Counted from the stretch's first letter, positions 20,183 through 30,369 are shown. The stretch: 64,000 nt of DNA from Hetaerina americana (GCA_022747635.1 JAKTNV010000174.1:169001-233000); one strand, 5' to 3'. Translations and numbers: made by a program. The notes: a model not told the origin generated them from the sequence alone.

Positions 20183-23055
20183 ATGCAGCAAGTGTAGGAT
20201 TTGTCAACGTCCGCGGGGGCATCCACCAGAAGAAACGGCTTCTACTAAACTATATTACAAATGACTCTATTTGTATCCTAGGTCTGGTAGAGACATTCCT
20301 TCAGCCAGGACTGCGCATCAACATACCGCAGTTCCAGGAATTCTCCAAACCAAGGGCAGCGCCTAGGTCAGGGGGAGTATCTCTCCTTGTCCGCAAGGAC
20401 ATTGGGGCCAAGGAACTGCTTATACCACCTGACGTCATGTTAGGAGGCAACGAAGCGATCCTTGTGGAGTGCCGCATTAGTCGCAAGACTATCACCATTT
20501 GCGCGCTCTACTCGAGAACTCACGACCCCCTACCGACACCGCTCCTCACCTACATTCTTTCCATAGGGAAGCCGTGCATCATCCTCGGAGACTTTAACGC
20601 CCGGAGCAAGTCATTTCGCGATGCCGTCACCACGGTCAAGGGTCGCCGGCTAGACCACTTCATCCTTTCGAACCCAATTATCCGCCTCGATATTCCTTTT
20701 CCCACGTTCGTGGGCCGAGGACCCTCCTACCCCGACCAAGCTCTCGTTTCACCTAACCTATTTTCCCTCACCGGTGACGTGACCATTGGGGACTGCATCA
20801 CATCTGACCATCTCCCTTTCTCTTTTTCCTTACAGGGCACACGGGGGCCTGTAAGGCGTTGCTTCACAGTCACGGACTATAAGAACGCTGACTGGGAAGC
20901 ATTCAATAAGACGATCGCTAACGCCACTGGGGAAGCCGCCGCCCCGCAGTCACCGGACGACGTCGATGCTGCCCTTACACGGCTCACTGACGCGTTCCGG
21001 GACGCTACGGCGCGGTTACCCACGAAGCAGATCGATCCGTCCCGCCCGCCCCTCCCCGAGGATGTCGTCACACTAATTAAAAGAAAACGCTCTCTCTACA
21101 GGCAATGGCTCCGCACAGGGGACCCGGATCTGAAGACAGAGTGGAACCGCTCCAACGCGATCATCCGGAGACGGGTGATAGCTTACAAGGAGCAATCCTG
21201 GGCGGTCGCCTGTTCCAAGCTTGATAGCAAGGACGGTGCGAAGTTCTGGCGTCAGTTCCGAGTCCTCTCAGGAAAACGAGGAGTTAAACCGTACTCGCTT
21301 ATTAACAAGGATGGCGTCGCTATCGCCGATCCCAAGGACAAGGCGGAGGAGTTCCGACGAGTTCTGTCCGAGGTGTTTCGCCCGCAGGAGGACCCGGCCT
21401 TCGACGAGGGCCACAGAGCAGCTTGCAGACGCCACTTTGACTCCTTGCCTTACTCCCTTCTTCCTTTACAGAGAGCGGACCCGGATGACCCCCTGTTAAT
21501 CCCCATATCGAAGGAGGAAATGGCAACCCACCGGCCCCGGCGACATACCGCTCCGGGTTCGGACGGTATCACCACTCGCCACATCCAAAATGCCCCTGCC
21601 TGCTACTAGGCATTGTTAACTATATTTAACACCCTTCTCACATTAGGTTACTACCCCCGGGGATGGAAATCTATGACAATCGTCATGATTCCTAAACCGG
21701 GGAAGGACATTAACAGGGCTGAGAACTTCCGCCCCATTTGCCTCACCAGCATCATCGGCAGATGGTTCGAAAAGATCATCACCCGGCGCCTCACGGAACA
21801 CTTCAACGAGAACGGCGTTCTCCCGCCCCATCAATTTGGTTTTCGCCCCCACAGGTGCACCACGGACCCCCTATGCCTTCTAACCAACACTGCGGCCGAG
21901 GCGATCAACCGTCGCCAATATGTAGCGGCCCTCTTCCTGGACATAGAGAGAGCTTTCGACCGGGTGTGGCATGACGGCCTCATTTGGAAGCTCTCTCTAA
22001 CCCCAGGAGTAACCCCCCCATTACTAAGGCTCATCTTCTCTTTTCTCAACAATAGGCAGGCCAGGGTGAAAGTCAGTGGACACCTCTCCTCTCCCTTCCC
22101 TCTGCTCGCAGGCGTCCCTCAGGGGACCGCCCTCTCTCCACTGCTGTTTACCTTGTTCTGTTGGGACATGCCCACAGATAAGAACCATGGCAAGCGAATC
22201 ACCCTCGCCCAATACGCCGACGATACGGCGCTATGATTACAAGCACAGCGGGTTGAAACGGCCGTGAAACATCTGCAGCGTGCCACTTCGACCCTAGAGG
22301 GATGGTTCCGGAGATGGCGCCTGCGGCCGAACCCCCTAAAATCCGAATTCATGGTGTTCGCCGGGAGCAACGATACCCGTCAGTCCGGCATATCACCACC
22401 CTCCATCTCTCTGTGGAACAGAGCTATCCTCCCTTCCAAATCCGTTACCTACCTTGGCGTCCGTATTGACAGACACCTCGCCTTGAAACAACACACAGAT
22501 ACCGTGAGGGCAAGGTGCAGCCGTCGCGCCAACCTTCTGCGTGCCGTCCGGGCTAACGGTCGCGGAGTATCCGAGGGCTGCGGGGTGCTTTTGTACAAGG
22601 CCTTCATCAGGCCTGTACTGGAGTACGCCGCTCTCGCGGTGCTGCCTATGGGCAAGGGCATTGAACGATATGCGTCCTTTGAGCGCAGAATTCTACGGCG
22701 GCTACTCCTCCTCCCTCACTACACCCCCAGCGAATATATCTATGACCGTGCTGATGTCGAACCCATACTCCACAGGTTGTGCCGCGCCCGATGCAGAACC
22801 GCGGCCCGCCTCGCGGATTACAACGTGGAGCTGCTCACCACCATCATGGGCAACATGGGAGGCCTGCTACGTCGCAAGCCAAGGATAAAGCTACAGTCAC
22901 CGTCACGGATCATCCACACCACTTTTCCCAGATATTATCCGGAGATCATCTTGCCAACACATCACGTCCGGACAGAGCTACCGACGCCCTCATATCTGCT
23001 TCCGGACCCTGACCTACAACTCTTTCCCCTTGCCCGCCGAAGATCAAGGAAGTGA
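20179..23055 (+). pseudogene. Non-LTR element E ORF2: endonuclease and reverse transcriptase
   Basis: The start is the ATG at 20179, overlapping the ORF1 stop. The endonuclease shows VGFVNVRGGIHQKK, LGLVETFL with the catalytic Glu, LGDFNARS near 20587 and SDHLPFSF near 20810. The RT shows IPKPGKDINRAENFRPI, HQFGFRPHRCTTD, LFLDIERAFDRVW, VPQGTALSPLLF and QYADDTAL, all catalytic Asp present, then a thumb and C-terminal domain to 23055. Only two in-frame stops interrupt it: TAG at 21607-21609 and TGA at 22234-22236. Otherwise the roughly 958-codon frame is intact, so this is a young copy. The motifs fit the Jockey group broadly; I did not resolve the clade. Confidence 0.88.
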
Positions 23056-23487
23056 TCCGAACGAAACAAGTGAAGTGAACCTAACCTGTGAGATCCCAGT
23101 GAACTTTCCAGTGTGCTCACAAAAAACATTGTTGTTTCCATATTTTTGTTAATTTATTCCATATTCTATTGATGTTTGTTTCTGTTATCCTTCTACCATC
23201 TGTCTTCGATCTCTCTTCTCCGGTGGTCTGGCGGAGGTTTTACGGGTTTCCCTCCGCCCTTGGGCGAATGCCGGGCCGATACCGCTCCCGTAGAAAAGAT
23301 AGAAAGGATTTCCGCAAACGCTACCCTCTTTGTGGCCTGTCCTTATTTATTTTTTCCACCCCGAAGAGGATCATGATCCTATAACGGGGTTTCCGTGTTG
23401 TTTTTGTTATGTTTATATATTGTTTATATTCTTTACAATCTGTACTCTGTAATACGGAAATAAAAACCTTTAAAACTGAAACTGAAC
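23056..23487 (+). terminator. 3' UTR and poly(A) signal of element E
   Basis: Noncoding tail of the element with AATAAA at 23459-23464, about 25 bases before the hairpin arm resumes. There is no long poly(A) tract; the end is A-rich ('ctttaaaactgaaactgaa'). Confidence 0.6.
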
Positions 23488-23586
23488 ATGCTCTGCACTT
23501 CAACCCTGAAGACGATGGCAGAGTCAGCCATCGAAACGTCGGTACTCCGAAACCTGACCCGGTTGGAAACCCGAGAAAAATTCCTG
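23488..23586 (+). mobile_element. Right arm of the hairpin element, outer part, with hammerhead-like relic
   Basis: Reverse complement of about 18980-19075. It contains CTGAAGA at 23506-23512, a perfect 6-bp stem GATGGC/GCCATC, then GAAAC at 23533-23537. That is the CUGANGA...GAAA core order of hammerhead ribozymes found in PLE termini. One extra C lies before stem II, stem III is only two pairs and I find no stem I, so this is at most a degenerate ribozyme. The segment ends at the 13-bp target duplication. Confidence 0.55.
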
Positions 23587-24380
23587 GGTGTAAGACAGGG
23601 TTGCCCATTATCACTGTTACTGATCAACCTATATGCCGAGGAAATGATGAAAGAGGCATGGGAAGAACTGGAGGTATGAATGAAGGTGGGTGGGGAATTT
23701 GTAAAATAAGTTAGGTTTGCTGATGACCAAGCTTTAGTTTGTCAGTTAGCCAAGGGGTTGCAAGCATTGCTTAGTGAATTGGAAATTCAGTGAGACAGAA
23801 TGGGATGAAAACCAATATTAATAAAACATAGGTTATGCGATTATCTAGAAAAAAACATTCTAAGCTAAACATTAAAATAGGAGGGCAAAAACCAGAGCAG
23901 ATAGAAAGTTTACATACCTCGGTAGTTTTTTGGACCAACACGTTCAAAGTAGTAGGGACGTAAGAAGAAGAATTGCGCAAGGCCAAGAGGCTTTCACAAG
24001 GAGGAGGGAGTTGATGACAGGGACGTTGAGTAAGGATGTTAAAAAAAGACTCGTAAAAACACTGATATGGAGCGTAGCTACGTACGGTGCGGAAATGTGG
24101 TCATTGAAGCAGGAGGATAGTCGTAGATTGGAGGTTTTTGACATGTGGGTGTGGAGAAAATGGAGAAGGTGAAATGGACCGAGAAGAAAACCAATGAGAA
24201 AGTACTTGGTATAATGGGTGAAGAGAAGGGTTGGTTGGGAGAAATCCTATTGAGGCAGTAAAAATGAATGAAGGGCATATTGACCGACAAAGGGACTGTT
24301 CAAGATGGTAATAGAGGGGAGAATGTGAGGCAAGCAAGAAAAGGGAAGGAAAAGGATAGGGATGTTTCATTTAAGGATTC
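23587..24380 (+). pseudogene. RTE-like element: reverse transcriptase C-terminal half and tail
   Basis: This continues the RT cut at 18943: GCPLSLLLINLYAEEM, then VRFADDQALV (FADD catalytic box) near 23715. Fragments of the thumb and C-terminus follow: KKRLVKTLIWSVATYGAE, MWSLKQEDSRRLEVFDMW, and VIEGRM near 24300 in another frame. Many stops and frameshifts. The tail duplicates 52490-53120. The element's 3' end is probably about 24350-24380, where block D begins. Confidence 0.85.
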
Positions 24381-24384
24381 AAGA

Positions 24385-25450
24385 TCCTTCTAGATTATTA
24401 TTACTAGGAGTTAATTTCATTATTTCCTTGAAAATTGTATCTTAGCACAACAGTCTGATTTACCTAATTTCTCTTAAATTTTTAGTAGTTCTAAGGTTAA
24501 TTTGTTTATAAAGTCATGGCCTAATTCGGCTTCCAACAATAATTTCAATGCCCATATTTTCATGAAGGATTTCTAGTCTTTGAGCTATTTTCAGTATCAT
24601 CATGATTACTGATTTGCCCTGTAAAATTACACCTACATATGTTTTATATGATTATTATGCTTTTTGTGTGCAAAAATATCAAAATCTAGAATATGCAAAG
24701 GTACGATTCATAGCCACTCAAAGACAGGCTAAGCAGGCAGGTTTCATATGAATCATTTACGTTTAAATACTAACAAAACTCAGCATATTGTATGCAGTTA
24801 TAGTATATAAAAATGTACTGATGTTGAAAATTCTAAAATACTAGGAATTAATATAGATAGGAAACTAACCAGGGAGACTCAAATCAGTCAGATCTGTAAT
24901 GAACTGATTAAAGCTCAACTTTCCCATTTCAAATGAGTATCGTTTAACACTTGACCACGTCTTCTTTCCATGTCATTTGAATTACAGTGATGAGTTATGG
25001 GGTCATTTCCCAAAACATGTCATACGAATCTTGCTACTCCCCAAGAGAGATTTTTCCTCCCTTGCTAATACACCACAACGTGATTTCTGCAGACCATTTT
25101 TAATTAGCTGTGGAGTCATGATTGTACACCATGAGGGGTAGAGCAATTCTAAATAATACTATTTATTGTGGAATTTGATCAACTTACAGCGCATTTCATA
25201 TTGTGGACATTCAAATGTAAAACTGTATCTTTTTTTACACTGTTTTTGTGACACTGCTTGTTTATTGAGAGATGAGTAAGGTGGAAATGAAATCCTTTGA
25301 GTTTGGTGCATTCATCAAAATAAATCCAAGAACGCCACCTTAAAACTGCTAATTCTTCAAGGAAATTTGACAGAAATCATGATGGGTGCCATTTTATTAT
25401 GTTTGCACATTTTGGTCTACTAAATTCTCCATAATCAAAGGACAATTGAT
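24385..25450 (+). pseudogene. Block D: reverse transcriptase C-terminal remnant of another non-LTR element
   Basis: Scattered plus-strand frames give NKTQHIVCSYS, VENSKILGINIDRKLT and QISQICNELIKAQ near 24770-24920, then DELWGHFPKHVIRILLL near 24990. These match the pattern of the post-RT domain of CR1/Rex-like non-LTR elements (KLLG.xID.KLTW..HI...C.KL, then LSYG...WG). The flanks 24385-24700 and 25150-25450 show nothing further. The second copy is 54340-55400. The clade is an inference. Confidence 0.55.
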
Positions 25451-26640
25451 GCATGATCGTTCATCTAACTTAATGAGAATTTAACAGTTTAAATGAGTGT
25501 GCCATTATATTGGTGATGTTAAAAATTTTTTAATTATTGTACACTAACACTCAAATTCAAGGAGACTTCTTATTGTCTTACATTGCTCCAATATTTAATT
25601 AAATTTTGTTTCCATTGATTCTGAATTTGTATAAAAATAAAGCCCGTCTAAATGCATAGTGTACTCAATTAAACTGCATATAATCAACCATTATCGGTTT
25701 GCTGTGAAAGTGAGTACATTAAATGCATTTGAAATATAAAGGTGACACTTGTATCCTTAAAAAAAATGGCATTTTCAAGAATAAAAGCAATGCCAATCGA
25801 ACAGAATGTAGAAGAAGAAATGATTTCAGGTCACAATCACCATAATTAAAAAGGAGTATTTCACAACAGCAAGGGATTTGTGGCGTTAATAGGATTATTT
25901 GCGAATTGATTCAGCATATTAAATAAAATGGTCCCTCACTACAGAACACAATAAAAATCTAATTTTGCGTTAACTACATAAATATCGAATATTCCTATTT
26001 ATAACCATTGTATTTTAACAATCCATTTTGAATGATTTTGACTCAATGTATCGTTTGATCATTGCGCATGTGGAATAATACTATTTTCTAAACATTATTG
26101 ACGATGTTTATAGCTGTCGTTTGACACTTGACTCCCGTTCAATTCTACCAAAAACTTAGATCTTAACTACTTCAAAAAGGAACATTTACAAATATATTTT
26201 CTGCAGAGATTGATACTACAGTCAATTGAAGCAAAGCCCAAAGCAATTAAAACATGACTATTTCAGCAGCAAGTGTTATTGTTGTGTATGTAATTAGTTG
26301 TTCTCCAAATTTAAAAGGCATATATCTCACAAATGATCTCACCCGTCCATTCTTACCAAAATACATTCACTAAGATTAGCAACCTGAAGCAATATATCCT
26401 TGTTTACGCAAATGAGAAGCCATACCGTTAAGAATTTGCTCCATGTCATTCAGTTGGAAAGGAAAGCCTATGGTCTGTGAGTGTGTAAAGATTGCTGTTT
26501 CTGAAGTACGCAATAATGTTTGTTTTGATTCGTTAATTGGGTGGCGCTGTTGCCGTAGCAACAGTAACAAACAAGTGAAGAATGAAATGTTTCGAATTCG
26601 ATTGAGAATAAGATCTAATTTTAAAGAGAAATAAAGTATG
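25450..26640. repeat. Noncoding repeat R1 (block D)
   Basis: AT-rich sequence, nearly identical to 55400-56580 and distantly similar to R2 (8905-9990, 50640-51535). A minus-strand frame of 64 codons (26376-26570) is kept open in both copies with about six residue changes (core SETAIFTHSQTIGFPFQLND or variant), but I recognise no family. A GTTGCCGTAGCAAC palindrome lies near 26550. Confidence 0.6.
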
Positions 26641-27041
26641 CTCTATGGATACTATATTTTCGTTTATTAGGTATAAAGATCAAATACTGAAAAGGAAAAT
26701 CAAATTATTGGACAAGTGCGGAGACATACAAATGTTTGACTTTCCTTTCTCCACAAATATATAATGGCAATTGAAGATGTTTTTCTTTCTTGCAAGCAAG
26801 AAAGTCGTACCGTGATGTATCCTGGCTTCGTGTTGGTAATATAATAAATAAATGAATGGATAAATTTACCATACATGTGAAGGAGTGTATAAAATACATA
26901 AAATATGTAATTATATTTAAGAATGCGAACCATTGCCTATTAGTGTACACGCCTGGGCTATCTTTCCAGCAATGGAAGTTAATATCTTGTAGTTTCATTG
27001 TGGTTCTTTTTCTTCTAAGTTTCCAAATTTCCGCGTGCTTT
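26640..27041. repeat. Noncoding repeat R3 (block D)
   Basis: Present at 26640-27041 and 56580-56980 in the same orientation and inverted at 59463-59760. The homologous stretch runs from 'tttctccacaaatatat' to 'tttccgcgtgctttgat' in all three. Open frames (26705-27049 minus, 59497-60009 plus) are the same noncoding repeat read in different contexts. No terminal structure recognised. Confidence 0.65.
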
Positions 27042-27062
27042 GATGGCACTTAAGGTGCTGAA

Positions 27063-27104
27063 GCATCGATGTGTCTGACGACCCATCGTCAGCAACATCG
27101 ATGC
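27063..27104. repeat. Imperfect 42-bp palindrome
   Basis: Decayed copy of the perfect 19-bp-stem hairpin at 57003-57044; here two stem positions differ. It lies just upstream of the PLE RT remnant. Confidence 0.8.
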
Positions 27105-27107
27105 ACG

Positions 27108-27510
27108 AACCCACAAGCTAGCGAAATAATTTGCACATACTCTTCAACTCTTCGCCAGAAAAACTGACTTTTTTTGCTAAGACTACCATGGATTTCATTC
27201 ACATTATTCGGAATGCTGAAGTCCAAATAGTCAACATGCTGGTGACCTTTGATGTAATCTCTTTGTTCATAAATACGCCCATTGATGACTCCATGCTACT
27301 CATCAAAAACCTCACCTCACAGGGATTAGCTAAGGATTAACCTGGACCTCGCAAATTCTGTCTCAGGAACTCATACTTCCTTTGGAATGATAAGCACATT
27401 GAACATAATTAAAGTGCAGCCATGGGATCACCCCTCTCTTCCGTACTAACCAACATTTTCATTGAGATCTCTCAGCTGAAGGAAATGGTCTTACCCAGAG
27501 AAACGAACCC
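27108..27510 (+). pseudogene. Penelope-like reverse transcriptase remnant
   Basis: The frame from 27131 contains MLVTFDVISLFINTPIDDS, the PLE form of the RT block with the first catalytic Asp. After a stop it continues NSYFLWNDKHIEH and AAMGSPLSSVLTNIFIE, the block that precedes YxDD. The YxDD box and the GIY-YIG nuclease do not follow, so the fragment is truncated at both ends. PLE RTs are related to telomerase RT. The second copy at 57071-57450 carries the same truncation, which places it before the duplication of block D. Confidence 0.8.
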
Positions 27511-27745
27511 GTAGTAATAGTGGTTCTTTTTACACCACTTTTTAAAACTTTTAAAACCTCAATCCAATTTTGATAAATACATCAATGTATAAAAAAACAT
27601 ATGAATAGTTAAAAACAAAATTATTTAAAAATAAAGAAACGTAAACTCAAGTTGTCCGTTCAGGGCAGTTTCCTTTAAAAACTCGGAAACCTTACTTAAA
27701 AAGTTGGGGACCTCCCTAAACTATTGCTTAAATTACCTCTTATTT
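27511..27745. other. Short spacer, nothing recognised
   Basis: AT-rich sequence matching 57455-57740; no gene. Confidence 0.5.
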
Positions 27746-28325
27746 TAGAAAAGGTATCTGGCCTTATATAACTTATTTCTGAGTCAAAATTAGGTGCAAG
27801 TTACAAACATTGCAGCAAGGTTGCACTTTTGTCTCCATGAAGAGTGTGTGAGGGCTACGTGCCCTATTCTCATGCACGTGATCCTGACCTCTTCCTTCTG
27901 AATGTTCCAGATGGAAGAGGGCACTGTCAAAACAACCAAATTTATGGCCTTAAGTTCCTTGTTTTGCAAGAATCACCAAGCTTCCTTCCACTGGTTCAGA
28001 ACCAAATTCGGCAAGGCAGCCCCGACATCCAGCACAGGAAGCAATGCTGAGTCGGTTTTGAGTTTGACCAGGGCTTCCTTTGCTGCTTTGCCAGCTTTTT
28101 AAATGCCTGGTATTCCCACATGACCAGCAGTCCATATAGAGTATACCTACTTCCCCTTTATCTGAAGGGACCACAGGGTATAATAGATCTCCTGAGCCAT
28201 CAGGTCATTGATGACAAAACTGATATGGATTATAGGGAAATCAATGAGTGCGAACAGATGAGAGAAGAGCCATTACATTCTCTTATGTCTTTTAGGGAAC
28301 ATTTGATAGCTGACAGTTTGGCTGT
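27746..28325 (-). pseudogene. RNase H and C-terminus of a non-LTR retrotransposon
   Basis: On the minus strand the frame around 28120-28040 reads WTAGHVGIPG then KAGKAAKEALVKLKT, the end of the RNase H domain found in I- and Jockey-group elements (W.PGHVGIPGNEKAD). Upstream (toward 28325) are TAKLSAIK and ICSHSLISL, matching the FTAEL..I and CSDSLS.L blocks. Downstream are EEVRITCMRIGH and KVQPCCNVC, the usual C-terminal R..IGH and zinc-like segment. The domain would remove RNA from the RNA:cDNA hybrid. It is broken by several stops and cut at 28325 by Jockey-like G copy III. Plus-strand frames here are shadows. The copy at 57740-58140 extends further. Confidence 0.75.
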
Positions 28326-29109
28326 GAACCCCTCAATCATCTCTTAACACTCCCCCAACCTCCGATCAACACCCTCCGCCACCCTCTGGAGAACTGGGAC
28401 CCTTAACATTTTGTCAGCCTACTTTCTACCTTCATCCTCAAAGTCAGACGCCCCTGGCTTATCAGCGCTCTCATCCCTACTGCACCCAAAGCTCATAAAA
28501 GTGGTGACTTAAACGCCAAACATTCTGTCTGGGGTTGCAAAACCACTATCACACGAGGGCGAGCCCTTCATAAGCTCCTATTTACCAAAAATATTGCAAA
28601 TTCACTCACCGCCTTTCCCTACCCACTTCCATCATCACCCCTACTCCTCAGATATCCTGGATGTAGTTCTATTATCCGCAGATATCGCATTCCAAATCCT
28701 TAACCTAGATAACTCAGCCTCGGACCACTGCCCCATATTTTACTGCGTTCCTACACTCCTCCATACAACCAGAACCAACTAGAAGAGTTAACTGGAAACT
28801 ATTTAAAGAAAACTGCTTGGCCATTAACCTTGTCCCATGTCCTGCTAGCACTCCAGACAGCATAGAGAAAGCGGCTCAAGATTTTACAAGCACCTTAACC
28901 AAAATCATTCTTCGCTCTTGCTACCCTCCTTCTCCGGCCTCCATCCCTGGTCCCAAACTACCTCCAGATATTTTGCACTTGATTTCACTTAGAAACAAGG
29001 CCAGAGCCCTCATGGCAACGCACTCATCTCCGCCAAGATAAAATCGGCTTCTGTGCACTTTGAAACCTTGTAACATCGAAAACTAGAACACATTGGGAAA
29101 AAACTTGGC
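28326..29109 (+). pseudogene. Jockey-like element G, copy III: ORF1 tail and endonuclease
   Basis: It begins with 'cccctcaatcatctcttaac', part of the ORF1 tail seen at 45545, then jumps by deletion into the endonuclease: SGDLNAKHSVWGC near 28500 (catalytic GDxNAKH box), RYPGCSS/DILDVVLLSADIAFQILN near 28650, and SDHCPIF (SDH box) near 28725. RVNWKLFKENCLAINLVP and the linker to the RT follow. Frame breaks lie near 28560 and 28780. The endonuclease centre kept here is the part deleted from copy II. Block D's second copy retains the undisturbed site. Confidence 0.75.
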
Positions 29110-29184
29110 AAGAGAAAATAATTTAATTAAGAAAAATAATTAATTTTATTAATAATTAATAATTTTAATTTAGAAAAAAGTGGG

Positions 29185-29685
29185 GTGTACAGGTTACACT
29201 GTGACGAGTGCTCTGCCATATACATTGGCCAAACAGGGCGTAAATTCAAGGAAAGGATCAAGGAACATGAAGCGTGTTTACGCAAAAAGAACCCCGCCTC
29301 CTTGTTTGCGAAACACCTCCTTGAACAGGAACATCAGAGTGATTTTAGACCTAAAATTTTACACTTGGAAAATAAGGGACTCAAGCTCGACTGTTTAGAG
29401 AAATTTGAAATATTAAGAAATGTGTCCGGGTCAAATATTCTCCTTAACGATGTTATAGACTCTTCCCATTCCCCCCTCCTTAACTTAGGTAAGTACCTAG
29501 GTGCTTTACCACCTGTGGTGCCTCCCCTCCCCTCTCCGTCAACCGCCGTACCTTCCCAAGTTGGACACTCATCTCCACACCCTAACCCTTTCTCCCTCTC
29601 ATCCCAATCACCTCCTAACGATTTTTTCAAACCTCCCTCACCCCCTCCAGCCCCCCCCCTCTCACAGTTTGAAAAATGTATTTAA
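29185..29685 (+). pseudogene. Penelope-like GIY-YIG endonuclease (C-terminal part of the PLE polyprotein)
   Basis: An open frame of 166 codons begins within the domain: YRLHCDECSAIYIGQTGR contains the IY...YIG signature in PLE form (AIYIGQTGR), and RKFKERIKEHE carries the conserved Arg and following helix. HLLEQEHQSDF, LEKFEIL and NVSGSNILLND continue the domain. After about residue 105 comes a Pro/Ser-rich tail (PPVVPPLPSPS, PPSPPPAPPL) ending at 29685. The RT is missing through 5' truncation, so it is listed as a pseudogene although the frame is intact. The nuclease would nick the target site for priming. Confidence 0.85.
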
Positions 29686-29704
29686 ACCTAGACTGGGAAT
29701 ATTC

Positions 29705-29747
29705 TGTACCTGATGATCTCGATCTTCGACGAAACCCGGGTCGTACA
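29705..29747 (+). ncRNA. Hammerhead ribozyme-like motif in the PLE 3' end
   Basis: The core boxes are in order: stem I 5' strand TGTAC (29705-29709), CTGATGA (29710-29716), a 14-nt stem II region (29717-29730), GAAA (29731-29734), stem III ACCC/GGGT with no loop (29734-29741), C17 at 29742, and stem I 3' strand GTACA (29743-29747), which pairs fully with TGTAC. Minimal stem III is the known form of PLE hammerheads. Stem II reads TC...GAC; one added G before it would give GTC/GAC, so the closing pair next to the core is lost. Self-cleavage would fall after 29742. Activity is not shown. Confidence 0.7.
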
Positions 29748-29792
29748 ATAAAGCTCTTCTTTGGGATAACATAGGAATTGAAGAGAAAATAA

Positions 29793-30061
29793 GTTCACTC
29801 TCACATAAGGACAATTCGGTATGGACCCTAGCCCACTGTCCGCAAAGGAAAAAGGTACCCACCCCGCCAATACCACATAATGGGAGAGCACTATACGATT
29901 ACTGCGACAAAGCAAATACCTCTGCCGACTCCCTCGATTGCATTTTAAAAAACCATAATACATCATCGTTGGATTCAGAAGCATTGAACAGCGTCTCTTG
30001 CCTGTCACTTTGCCCATTCCACATATTCTCGGAAATTACTCCTCAAGATCTTTACTCCATT
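29793..30061 (+). pseudogene. Jockey-like element G, copy III, continued
   Basis: It resumes after the PLE insertion and matches 46405-46690 (SSLSHKDNSVWTLAHC and the following linker toward the RT). It ends at 'ttactccatt' where an inverted LTR terminus begins; the undisturbed sequence is at about 46675-46695. Confidence 0.8.
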
Positions 30062-30188
30062 TGTCGCGTGGACATAGTTGGTATGGGTTCGTGGAATAAA
30101 GAGGGTCTTTCATTGCAATACATTTATTGGACTTACTACACAAGGAGTCCGGCCCAAAAGGAGTGAGGAAGCGTAGAGACAACAGCAG
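30062..30188 (-). repeat. Inverted LTR end fragment of a B-type gypsy element
   Basis: Reverse complement of about 35262-35395, the end of the LTR before the primer-binding site of B, with a few differences. It starts exactly at TGTCGCG, the complement of the LTR terminus CGCGACA, so one edge is a true integration end in element G. The other edge abuts the 3' end of Jockey-like F. Confidence 0.8.
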
Positions 30189-30369
30189 GTTCGGCCTCCG
30201 TAAGAGATTTCCACAACCTTTAGTGTCTTCAGTCACTGCTCTGCTTTGCTTATAGAGCAGTTTCTTGCAAGGGCTCTTGCGTAGCCCTTACACTGCGCCT
30301 TTCCAGCCTCCAAGGCTACTAAGGCGGGAAGAATTCTTCTGCGTTTTCAGTCGTTTGATTTATTCCCGC
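30189..30369 (-). other. 3' untranslated tail of Jockey-like F
   Basis: Noncoding stretch between the ORF2 stop and the inverted LTR fragment. The exact 3' end and any target duplication could not be fixed. Confidence 0.45.

Larger units (their letters stand above)
29122..29780 (+). mobile_element. 5'-truncated Penelope-like element inserted in G
   Basis: A 659-bp insertion flanked by a 12-bp duplication AAGAGAAAATAA (29110-29121 and 29781-29792) that interrupts G copy III. The first ~55 bases are almost pure A/T, then coding sequence for a GIY-YIG nuclease, a Pro-rich tail, and a 3' end with a hammerhead-like motif and AATAAA at 29747-29752. 5' truncation with target duplication is the normal outcome of PLE retrotransposition. 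Confidence 0.85.

Noticed and set aside
27844..28347. Plus-strand frames that look like a small gene
   Set aside because: The minus strand carries RNase H blocks (GHVGIPG, KAAKEAL), so these are shadows.
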